A DNA stretch of 64,000 nt from Lactuca virosa. Taxonomy: Eukaryota; Streptophyta; Magnoliopsida; Asterales; Asteraceae. Shown here piece by piece: positions 34,073 to 44,716 of this stretch. The position numbers were made by a program, and so were the translations under genes. Below the pieces are notes generated by a model, which made no database searches, was not told the origin of the DNA, and saw nothing but the letters and a program-made list of their open reading frames with translations. How positions within the stretch are numbered: position 1 is the first letter of the stretch; every line of letters begins with the position of its first letter. Location: positions 409,036,581-409,100,580 of the forward strand of contig CAKMRJ010001112.1 in assembly GCA_928212115.1 (NCBI GenBank), in the 5' to 3' direction.

Positions 34073-34850
34073 TGTTGGATTAAGTGTCTATGCCCATAAC
34101 TATAATTGGTATGTACTTGACCCAATAGTAGCATGGTCCTTTTGGGTTGCCTTCACCGGAGCAATTTGATGGGATGGACGTTTGAGAAAGAGGTTATTTT
34201 TTATTTATTAATATATTATATGAATAATATATTAATTGATAAATTATATTATTTAATTAGTATTGATCAAGTATTAATTTGAAATTAATTTAGTGATCAA
34301 GAGAGACTGATTAAATTTACGGTGACTGATTAGGTAAATCAGTAATACTTATAGTTTGGGCTAATGATCCATGTTGTATAGGGATGGACTAAACCTATAT
34401 TAGATTCCATGAAGGTGTAGTCCAAAGGGCCAATGAAATGTGAAGAGTCATGGTGAATTAGGGTTTACATGTAAGAAACCCTAGGAATTCCACACTATAA
34501 ATGTAACCCCTAACCCCCATAAAATCGCCCAATGCATTTCAAGGTGGAACCCTAGCCGATTTTGTGCTTCCTAACCTCTCTCTCACAAGCCTCCATTTGC
34601 TTTTGGTGTTTGTAACTCATTAGAGGTATCACACTTGAGGTACTAAGCTCTTGAAAGGCCAAGAACTACAAGCTACAACTAAAAGTTATTCATCTAACTA
34701 TTTTTATGTTGTATATCTTCAATTGCATGCTAGCTAGGGTGTATGATTTGGATAAAATGAAATTGCATGTATAACTTGAGAAAACTTAGATCCAAATCAT
34801 CTAGGGTTATAAGTGCACCATAGGATTGTTATAGTGCTCAAAACCCATCA
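34073..34850 (+). repeat. 5' LTR of copia-2
   Basis: 778 bp from TGTTGGATTAAGTGTC to CTCAAAACCCATCA. A TATAAATG at 34496-34503 is the likely TATA element. Matches the interrupted 3' LTR with scattered differences. Confidence 0.92.
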
Positions 34851-34851
34851 G

Positions 34852-34863
34852 TGGTATCAGAGC
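34852..34863 (+). other. Primer binding site of copia-2
   Basis: TGGTATCAGAGC, perfect initiator tRNA-Met complement, one base after the LTR end. Confidence 0.9.
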
Positions 34864-35425
34864 CTAGGGTGTTTTATGTTATATTGATGCAATTGTGTTA
34901 TTTGCCTCTGACTGCTGGACTCGACGACTCCCAAGAAGGAACTCGACGAGTTGATCCCGAGTTGAGCCGACTCGACGAGTCCATTGCCTAACTCGACGAG
35001 TTCGATCATCTGTTTGCATATTTTCGAGTTTCTTGGCCAGAATTGGATTAGGATCATTACGACAAACTGTTTTGTATCATAAAATTCGATTTTATGATAT
35101 GGTAGTGATTATCATCATCCAATTAAAAGACATTTGTCAAATTTTAAGATAATTATTTGATTATATGTTAAGTTGATTATTTGTATTATTTGATTTGATT
35201 TGTCTTGCTATATGATTTGAATTAGGTCAAATTAGTAAAATATAAAATTATATGATTATTTTATTAGTTTAAAAATTTGATCTAAAAGATTTTGAAGAGT
35301 TTCAAAATTTTCCCTCAAGTTTTGGAATTTGAAAAGTCTTAATTATGAAACTTAAATTCTAAACTCTAGAGTTTTAAAAGTGTAAAATCCAACCCTTATA
35401 CTATTATAATATTAAAAGTTTAATA

Positions 35426-35480
<55 letters not shown>

Positions 35481-36723
35481 AAGACAGTCAGTCTTACCGT
35501 TAGTAGGCCTCATTCACGAAGCTGATCTATAAGGGGGGTATAAGGAAACTGCCTATCAAATGGCGGTTGAATGGGTGTCCACTCTCACCCACCGCTTCCT
35601 TGATTGGTGGAGGGTCGTTAGCCGAACGGGTAGGATAGGACATTAATTCTTATTAAAAAGGTATAATGATAATTACAAAAGTAACTAAATGTTTTTCATA
35701 AATTCCCAATCTTAGTTACTTTAGGAAAAATGTGGAAATGGTGCTATTCCATGAAATTGCACTTTGCAGCTTGCCAAGTCCTTAGTGGATCGTGTGTGGT
35801 TTACTGGCACACTAACTTGGACTAACAAGGGTGGCAAAGGGTAGCTTGATGTTTGTCATAGATCAATGAAGCGTGTGTGGTTAACCAGCACATTGATTAG
35901 GTGATAAATGACATCAAGAGTACCAAGCACATTTGCATGGTTATTCACACCTTGTTTGTGATCCTCGGTATCCCAGTCACAAACTTGAAGGGCATGATCA
36001 AGATTAAACATGTCATTGAAAAGTTCAATGAATCTCAAAGATCTAGGATTTTCATAAAACTTAATTCTTTTAAATTTTGGTTTTGGGTGGTGAAAATTGG
36101 TAAATCGTCATTTACCTCCTTTCACATAATTTACAATTAGATTACGACATCCCTTTTCTAAGTTGTGAATTATTGTGTGTGGGTCCTAGCCTTAATATTT
36201 CATTTGGGTGTCATATTAAGAAATTGCACTTTGCAGCTTGCCATGTCGTTAGTGGACCGTGTGTGGTTTACCGGCACACTAACTTGGACTAACAAGGGTG
36301 GCAAAGGGTAGCTTGATGTTTGTCATAGATCAATGGAGCGTGTGTGGTTAACCAGCACATTGATTAGGTGATAAATGACATCAAGAGTACCAAGCACATT
36401 TGCATGGTTATTCACACCTTTTTTGTGATCCTCGGTATCCCAGTCACAAACTTGAAGGGCATAATCAAGATTAAACATGTCATTGAAAAGTTCATTGAAT
36501 CTCAAGGATCTAGGATTTTCATAAAACTTAATTCTTTTAAATGTTGGTTTTGGGTGGTGAAAATTGGTAAATCGTCATTTACCTCCCTTCACATAATTTA
36601 CGATTAGATTACGGGATCCCTTTTCTAAGTTGTGAATTATTGTGTTTGGGTCCTAGCCTTAATATTTCATTTGGGTGTCATAATAAGGAATTTATATCTA
36701 ATGAAACTTGTCTTTCTTTTCAG
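34864..36723 (+). promoter_or_regulatory. Noncoding leader of copia-2 with palindrome cluster and duplication
   Basis: 1.86 kb before gag. Four ACTCGACGAGT-type near-palindromes occur at 34919-34929 (variant), 34941-34951, 34970-34980 and 34991-35001. A (TA)n tract lies at 35428-35468. A 467-bp tandem duplication spans 35753-36686 and contains GTGTGG...GCACAC stem-loops. Copia-1 has the same palindromes but only one copy of the duplicated part. Confidence 0.75.
35753..36686 (+). repeat. 467-bp tandem duplication in copia-2 leader
   Basis: GAAATTGCACTTTGCAGCTT begins at 35753 and at 36220. The two copies are ~97-98% alike by eye through to the GGGTCCTAGCC stretch. Confidence 0.92.
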
Positions 36724-39700
36724 ATGTCTACTTCAAACAACGCTTCTGGCTCCAACTCTTCTGGCTCTTTTTCCCTCATGAACTTATATGGGAGGGTAAT
36801 CTTCGATGGCTCAAACTTTAACGATTGGATTCATAACATTCGTATGACCATTCGATACGAGGAAAAAGAATATGTCCTCAATAAAGAGCTAAAGGATATT
36901 GATGAAGAAACCGCCACTCCTGAGCAACTGGCTGAGTATAGGGCTTATGAGAAGGACGCGACAAAGGTGTCGTGCATCATGCTAGCCACTATGACTTCTG
37001 AGCTTCAAAAGTCCTATGAGGACTTCTGGCCTTTCGAGATGTACCAAGATTTGATGGAAATTTACCATCAGAGTGCTCTACAAGAAAGGTATGAAATCAT
37101 TTCCTCCATGATAACAACCAAAATGAAGGATGGAGAGTCCATCACAGCCCACTTGCAGAAGATGCAAAGATATGTGGACCGCTTGCTGAAGTTGAATGTC
37201 AATTTTGATGAAGAGTTTGTTATCGACATTATCCTACACTCTTTACCTTCATGTTATGATCAGTTTCGTATGACTTATATTATGAACAAGGAGGAAGTCA
37301 CTCTAAGCAAGCTTCAAGGCCTTCTGAGAACTGCTGAAAGTAGTTTGAAAGGCAAGTCTGTTGTACCCAATCCTACTACTGCTGCCCTAGTCCTGGAAAT
37401 TAGACATGGTAAAGGGAAGAAAAGGAAAGCTCCTACAAAGAATCACAAGGGAAAGTCTCGAGATGGATCCTCTTTTAGTGGGTCTAAAGGTGGTTCTGCT
37501 ACTCCCTCATCCAATCCAAAGGAAGCAGAGTGCTTCCATTGTCATGAAAAAGGGCATTGGAAACGAAGCTGCCCTAAATACTTGCAGGACATTATGGATG
37601 AGAAGATAAAGCCCACCTTCATAGGTATTTACACTATTCAATCTAACAACTCATCACATGCTAATTCTTGGGTCCTTGATACAGGATGTGGTTTTCACAT
37701 TTGTTCTGATTTGCAGGGTCTAAAAAGAAGTAGGGATTTGGAGCACGGGAAGATGAACTTGATCATGGGGAATAGGAAAGCGTCGGCTGTCACCAAGATT
37801 GGAGTTTATTCTTTATTGCTTAGTAATGGGTTAGGGCTAGACTTGAATAATTGTTGCTACTCGTCAGATATGGCGAGAAACATTATTTCTTTTCATGGTT
37901 TATATAAACAAGGTTTTACATTTTCATTTAATAATGAAATTGGTTCTATTAATGCTTTTTATAATGATAAGTTTTATTTTGAAGCATTGCCTTGTAATGG
38001 TGTATATGAAATTGTGATTGTTGTAGACAACTTAGGAAATAATGTATTGCATATTGATTCATCCAATGGTTTGGACAAAGCATGCTTGTGGCATTGTCGT
38101 CTTGGACATGTCAACAAGAAGCGCATAGCCCAAATCCAAAAGGATGGAGTGTTGGAGTCATTTGACTTAAAGTAGGATGACACATGTGAATCTTTTTTAC
38201 TTGGAAAGATGACCAAGTCACCTTTCACTGGTTCTTGTGAAAGAAGTGAGGGTTTGTTGGATCTCATACACACTGATGTGTGTGGGCCCTTCAGATCCAC
38301 CACAAGGGATGCTAACCGCTTCTATGTAACCTTTACCGACGATTATAGTAGATATGGGTATATCTACTTAATCAAGCACAAGTCGGAAACCTTTGAAAAG
38401 TTCAAAGAGTTTAAGCGAGAAGTGGAGAATCAACTGGGCAGGAAAATAAAGATGCTCCGATCGGATCGAGGTGGTGGGTATCTTAGTATTGAGTTCCACG
38501 ACTATCTAAAGGAATGTGGAATTGTTTCACAATTCACGCCACCTAGGACACCGCAGCTAAACGGTGTGGCTGAGAGACGCAATCGAACCTTGTTGGATAT
38601 GGTTCGTTCCATGATGAGTCAAGCTTCGTTACCTATCTCATTCTGGGGGTATGCCTTAGATACTGCCGCCCATATCCTTAATCTAGTCCCAACTAAGAAG
38701 GTTGCCAAAACACCTCATGAAATGTGGACGGGGAAGGTTCCCTCGTTAGCACATATCAAGGTTTGGGGTTGCGAGGCTTTCGTAATACGAGAGACTCACG
38801 ACAAGCTCGAACCTCGAAGTGAGCGTTGTATTTTCATCGGCTACCCACAGAAATCCTTTGGATATTTGTTCTATAGACCTAGTGAGAACATGGTCTTCGT
38901 AGCACGAAGTGGTGTCTTTCGTGAAAGGGAACTCATATGCCAAGAGGATAGTGGGAGGCAAATTGACCTTGAAAAGCTTCAAGAGTTAAGCGATGAAGGA
39001 ACCTCTAACACTAGCACTAAACCTGAGGATGAAACTCCTGTTGAACCAGTTGACCAGTTCTTACCTCTGAGACGTTCTAGTAGAGTTAGTGTTCCACCTG
39101 TGTTATATGGTTTTCATATAACAAGTGAAGGTGATACGTTTATCAGTGATAGTACACTGATAAATTTGGATGAACCTAATAGCTACAAGGAAGCCATGGC
39201 GGGCCAAGAGTCTGCGAAGTGGAAAGAGGCGATGGACAGCGAGATTCATTCTATGTATGACAATCAAGTTTGGAACTTGGTAGACAATGTACCAGGTCGT
39301 AAGACAGTCGGTTACAAGTGGATCTTCAAGAAGAAGACCGACATGGATGGGAAAGTACACACATATAAGGCACGATTGGTTGCGAAGAGCTTTACTCAAA
39401 CTCCTGGAGTTGACTATGACGAGACCTTCTCAGCTGTAGCGAAGATCAAGTCTATAAGGGTTATGCTAGCCATAGCTACGTTTCATGATTATGAAATATG
39501 GCAGATGGATGTCAAAACCGCTTTCCTTAATGGGAAATTGGCTAAAGATGTTTACATGAGTCATCCAGGGGGTTTTGTAGATGCAAAGTACACTAATAGA
39601 GTGTGTAAGCTTGAGAAATCCATTTATGGATTAAAGCAAGCATCACGCAGATGGAATCTTTGTTTCGATGAGAAAGTCAAACAGTTTGGATTTTTGATAA

Positions 39701-40752
39701 GCGAGGATGAGTCTTGCGTATATGTCAAATCTAGTGGGAGTATAGTTAGCTTTCTGGTATTGTATGTCGATGACATACTGCTCATAGGAAACGACGTTCT
39801 AACCTTGCAGGAAGTTAAGTCCTAGCTTGGGAAGTGTTTCACTATGAAGGACCTTGGGGAAGCTACTTACATTCTGGGAATAAGGATATTGAGAAATGGG
39901 AGTAAAAGACTAATAGGAATTAGTCAAAGTACCTACTTGGACAAGGTGTTGAAACGTTTTAACATGGAGAATTCCAAGAAAGGAGAATTGTCTATCCAGA
40001 GCAATACCAAACTAAGTAAGACTTGGAGTCCGAGTACCGATGCCGAAATAGCATAAATGAGTCGAGTACCATATGCTTCTGCCGTTGGCTCGATCATGTA
40101 TGCTATGACATGTACTCGCCATGATGTGGCTTTTTCTTTAAGCATGGTTAGCCGATATCAAGGGAATCCTGGTAGAGCACACTGAATTGCAGTAAAAAAA
40201 CATTCTGAAGTACCTGCGGAGGACTAAGGACTAGGTCCTTACCCTCGGTGGGAGTGATCACTTGAGAGTGACAAGGTATAGTGACGCCAGCTTTCAAACC
40301 GACAGAGATAATTTCCGCTCTCAGTCGGGCTGGGTATTTACCCTAAATGGAGGAGCAGTAACATGGAAAGTTCCAAGCAGGAGATTGTAGCCGATTCAAC
40401 GCAAATCAGAGTACATAGCAGCAAGCGAAGCATCGAAGGAGGAAATATGGCTAAAGAACTTCATCAGAGACCTTGGAGTTGTGCCAGCCGTAAAGTAGCC
40501 TGTTGAGATTTTCTGTGACAACGAGGGTGTGGTCGCCTTAACCAAGGAACAAGGGATCATGGCAGATCCAGGCACATCGACAGAAAATATCACTGCATAA
40601 GACATCGAGTAGAAGAGGGACTACTCGTAGTGAAGAGGGTATCGTCAGAGGATAACCCAGCAGATCCCCTTACGAAAGGACTGAGTAGGGTTAAGCACTT
40701 GCAACATGCTAGGAATATTGGGCTAAAGGACGATATTAGTTTTAGTGATTAG
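36724..40752 (+). pseudogene. copia-2 gag-pol polyprotein, near-complete with in-frame stops
   Basis: The ATG at 36724 (MSTSNNASGSN) opens one frame that stays in register to about 40190. Gag covers GRVIFDGSNFNDWIHNIR to the knuckle CFHCHEKGHWKRSC (37532-37573). Protease has WVLDTGCGFH (37669-37698). Integrase has HVNKKRI, the core HTDVCGPF, LRSDRGGGY and NGVAERRNR. RT has YKARLVAKS, QMDVKTAFLNGKL and YVDDILLIG. In-frame stops lie at 38173-38175 (TAG), 39823-39825 (TAG, probably a lost Trp) and 40054-40056 (TAA), followed by a TGA near 40184 and a frameshift at an A7 run (~40194). RNase H to 40752 is decayed. CESFLLGK replaces CESCLLGK in the integrase zinc finger, removing a metal ligand. 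Confidence 0.9.
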
Positions 40753-41554
40753 ATAGACAGTTAGAAACTTGTAATAAATAAATGTAATTGACATTTGAGG
40801 ATTAAATAAAATGGGTTTTATTTATAAGTAAAGTTTACTGTCTTTTGTCAATTGATTATTTATGCTTCACTTTTCGCATGTTTTGACTTCCAGAATAATA
40901 TGATTTTTCAAACTATCCACAGTCGATCATACTTTGGAAGTAGGTTATGAATTTAGATTGTCATGAATTGGTTTGTAGATTGTCTAAAGTGTTTAGACAT
41001 AGCAAAAGTTTGCTACAACGTTCATGAGTGCTCCTGAAATAAGATTTGAGTATTGGATTAAACTCACGCTCACATAAATCACTTAATGGAATTTATCATT
41101 GGTGATTGTGAGACGATAATATCGTATAGTCTTCAAACCAATATATATGAGTTGTTGATTACGAGTTGGTTGTGCATTGATAGTATGAAAACGCATCAGT
41201 AACTTGATGTTGTAAAACGTATTGTTGTGTATAATTTAACAAGTAATTGGTACAAAAATATAAGTCGAAGTTTATATGTTCCTTTTTTCCTAAGAGGATT
41301 AAAAGCGATATCTTGGGCCTCTCGATGATTTTGTTTTGACTTATATGTCGGGCCCGGTCAGGGCTCAATTGATGTGTTCAATTAAGTTCTATGTCAAACA
41401 AATCAGAAATCGGGAAACAAACTGGTGGAAAATAAGTATGACTATGTTCCATGTCTTTTTCCACATGATATCTTGAAGAATAGAGGATTATATGATCCCT
41501 TATCTAAAGGGCGCGTCATTGACTAGGTCAGAGTTCGACAGCGGCTTTTGAGAG
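40753..41554 (+). other. copia-2 noncoding region between pol and solo LTR
   Basis: About 0.8 kb, AT-rich, no credible ORF. It continues at 43662 after the solo LTR, up to the PPT. It is the element's 3' untranslated part. Confidence 0.6.
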
Positions 41555-43656
41555 TGTAACGCCCGCAGATTCGGGCTAGTCAATTTAGAGACAATGAGCG
41601 TCAAAAATGACTTTTTGATGGAAGATTATTTAGAAGGAGTAATCTTAACCAAGTTATAGTATATGTCACAAGGTTTCCGTACATATAAAGAACACCGAAA
41701 TCCGAGTTATAACGAAGAAGTTATGACCCGTCGAAGTTTTACGGCAAAACCGGCACGACACCGGGAATCGTAAAAAGTGAACTTATGATAAAATAATTTC
41801 TAGCCTTAGCAATCTAAACGAAAGTCGTAGTATATGTTAAACTGAGAGTGTGCATAAAAAGACGTCCAAATCTGACTTCGTATGACGAAGTTATGATTTT
41901 TCTAAGATTTAGCATAGCAGTGCACAGCCCGAAATTTGAATTTTAGATCGGTCGATTTTTAGCTAAAATAATCTAAACGAGAAATAAAGATATCGTTAGT
42001 AGGAGTTAAACGATAAAAAGACAGTAAAAAACGGAGCTCGTATGCGAAAGATATGGACGAAGCTTAGTCCCTACTCTTCGAGCGCGGCGAATTCGATACA
42101 ATTTTGTAAATCTGAGATATAGTGAGAATTAGCCGACCGGATCTAAATGAAAGTTGTAGTACTCGTAAATACCAACGCTTGGATATAAAGAATGTAGAAA
42201 ATAGGGCTCATACGCGGAAGATACGGACGAAACTTAGGGCCTACTCTACGATAAAACTCCTATAAATAAGAGATGAACTCTTCATATTTTCTTCACACCA
42301 TAAGCCTTTCTTTCTCTCTCTAACTTCTCTCTATACTCCCTAAACCCCCCCCCCCCTAAACCCTACGAAACTTCCCTAGCGCTAGAAGAAAGCCCCGGAG
42401 CGCACGAAGGCTCCGAGAAAAAGAGCTTTTCGGCTCGGAAACACTGCTCCAGCGAAGCCCGGTTTTTAATAAAAACCCGCTGTTTCGTCGAAGGAAAATA
42501 GAATCGTTAAAAGCGAAGCGCTGCCCGAGTTTGGAATCGTCACTTTAACAAGTGAGTGGATAGTTACTTTCATCTTACACATAGATATGAAGTATTTTAT
42601 ATAAATTACGTGCTATGTGTATATACTGTCTGAATACTTGTTGTCTATGTTGGATGAAACGTTTTATACATGTTTTAAACGATCTAAACTGTATATGTAT
42701 TTTATATCTACAAAATGTGTTGGGTAAAACGTGGGTAGATTAGAGGTGAGATAAATGATAAGCGATGAAAGATGAGATGAATGATGAGCGATGATATATG
42801 AGTGATAAAATATGGTGCGAAGCGATGACCTAAGCGATGAGCCAAAACGATAAGCCAAAACGATGAGCCAAAATGATGAGCCAAAGTGATGAGCCAAAAC
42901 GATGAGCCAAAACGATGAGCCAAACGATGAGCCAAACGATGACCCGAGCGATGGCCCCGTCATCTAGCAGAGTATGGATGACAACCACAGGCTATTCTAG
43001 ACAGTCTGGTAGAACACTAGCAGGCTCGCAACCTGTAGGTGTTGTGAACGATGTGTTCACACAGTGTACTCTAAAAAACCCATTGACAGGTATTACTAGT
43101 GGACTCTCGAAAACGATACTGTCTATAAACGAGACAAACCCTGGCGACTATGCAGACTTAGTGTCGATTCCTTAGGATACTCCTTAGGAATGAATGAACG
43201 AGGAATAGCTGAATCTTAGGGTAGATCCATAAGAGTGAAGAAGATAATGGGGATGGGTAATTGGGTTGATTGTTTGATGTTTAACATAATAATTATATTA
43301 TTGTGGGTTGAAAACCCTATGTACTCACCAGGTTTCCCAACCTGACCCACTCAAGCTTATTTGTATCACAGGTGTCGATATGAAGCTACTTTACACTGAT
43401 GGATTTAAAAGAGATGTAGATCACAAGTGTAAATGAATGTAAGTTCTGTTTATGCTTATGTTTCTGTATTGACGATGACATCCCAAATGTTTTAAAATGG
43501 ATAAAAATACATTTCTTCGGAAATGCTTTGATAACGTATTTATCATGTTTTTCTGTGAACAAATTCCGCAACATTTTTTATTAAAATAGGTACTCTGATT
43601 TTTATAAAGCATAAACAAAATCGGTCTTTTCTGGCCGTGAAAATGGGGATGTCACA
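41555..43656 (+). repeat. Solo Ty3/gypsy LTR inside copia-2
   Basis: Runs TGTAACGCCCGCAGATTC to GGGGATGTCACA (2102 bp), with perfect 5-bp duplications GAGAG at 41550-41554 and 43657-43661. It has no gag, pol, PBS or PPT. It contains a C-run (42345-42356), a pyrimidine-rich stretch and a minisatellite. This is the expected footprint of LTR-LTR recombination that removed a full gypsy element. Confidence 0.9.
42836..42955 (+). repeat. 12-13 bp minisatellite GATGAGCCAAAAC, about 9 copies
   Basis: Consecutive GATGAGCCAAAAC units with minor variants; the last copies shorten to 12 bp and decay (GATGACCCGAGC). Open frames on the complementary strand here are products of the repeat. Confidence 0.9.
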
Positions 43657-43720
43657 GAGAGTTACGATTGCTAATCGGATTTTGAAGTTACATTGGCAGT
43701 TATAATTATTAGACTTATCC

Positions 43721-43731
43721 AAGTGGGAGAC
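43721..43731 (+). other. Polypurine tract of copia-2
   Basis: AAGTGGGAGAC immediately before the LTR start TGTTGGATT at 43732. Confidence 0.75.
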
Positions 43732-44142
43732 TGTTGGATTAAGTGTCTAAGCCCATAACTATAATTGGTATGTACTTGACCCGCTAGTAGCATGGTCCTT
43801 TTGGGTTGCCTTCACCGGAGCAATTCGATAGGATGGACATTTGAGAAAGAGGTTATTTGTGATTTATTAATATATTATATGAATAATATATTAATTGAGA
43901 AATCATATTATTTAATTAGTATTGATCAAGATTTAATTTGGAATTAATTTAGTGATCAAAAGAGACTGATTATATTTATGGGGACTGATTAGGTAAATCA
44001 GTAATACTTGTAGTTTGGGCTAATTATCCATGTTGATCAGGGATGGACTAAACTATATGAGAGTCCATGAAGGTGTAGTCCAAAGGGCCTATGAAATGTG
44101 AAGAGTCATGGTGAATTAGGGTTTACATGTAAGAAACCCTAG
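43732..44142 (+). repeat. 3' LTR of copia-2, first part
   Basis: Matches 34073-34483 and breaks after AAACCCTAG, where SIRE-B inserted. CCTAG (44138-44142) is duplicated at 57511-57515. Confidence 0.92.
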
Positions 44143-44471
44143 TGTTGGGGTTCAAAGTTGTGAGATGTCAAAATTATCTTTGTTACTTGTAATATTGAAA
44201 TTTTGGATTGTATGTTTATTTTAAGGACTGCTTTTGTAATGAAGCTTAGATGTCGAAGTCCTTATATATTTTGTGCTTTCAGTTTTCCCTATAAATATGG
44301 GAAGGATACTTTAGAGGTTAAGAAGTTTCGTGATTGTAATCATTTCTCTTTCCCTCTTGTATTCAATTGATCAAGCCATATAACGTGCCAAACAGATTAT
44401 ATTTAGATCTTGTGTTCTAAATCATTTCGTACTCTGATTTTGTTTGATTACTCTATTTAATTGGAACTACA
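44143..44471 (+). repeat. 5' LTR of SIRE-B
   Basis: 329 bp from TGTTGGGGTTCAAAG to TTGGAACTACA. TATAAATA at 44290-44297 is the likely core promoter, at a similar relative place to that in the SIRE-A LTR. Confidence 0.92.
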
Positions 44472-44473
44472 TT

Positions 44474-44485
44474 TGATATCAGAGC
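44474..44485 (+). other. Primer binding site of SIRE-B (one mismatch)
   Basis: TGATATCAGAGC differs from the initiator tRNA-Met complement TGGTATCAGAGC at the third base, a G-to-A change. It lies two bases after the LTR end. Confidence 0.85.
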
Positions 44486-44716
44486 AGGAATCAAATTGTT
44501 TTGATCTAATTTTCTTCTGTATCAAAAGCTTTTTGAATCTCGTTCTAGATTCAAAAGTTTTCGCACTTTTGATCCTAAAAATCTTTGTAGATCTTCAGTT
44601 CTGATTTGATTCTGCATTCTGATTGTCAAATCGACTGTTCGGTGTTCATTTTCTGTTTGATTCATCTTATTCATCTCAAATTTCTCAAGCTTTTATCTGA
44701 ATTCGTCCGTACATCA

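Noticed and set aside
36640..36723. Upstream Met in frame with copia-2 gag
   Set aside because: It lies in the duplicated leader; copia-1 and copia-2 both support the Met at 36724 (MSTSN).
42664..42963. Two overlapping minus-strand open frames with Ser-Phe-Trp-Leu repeats
   Set aside because: They are translations of the GATGAGCCAAAAC minisatellite inside a solo LTR.
44606..44716. Upstream Met in frame with SIRE-B gag
   Set aside because: The extra 37 codons are hydrophobic leader translation; the ATG at 44717 begins the family gag sequence.
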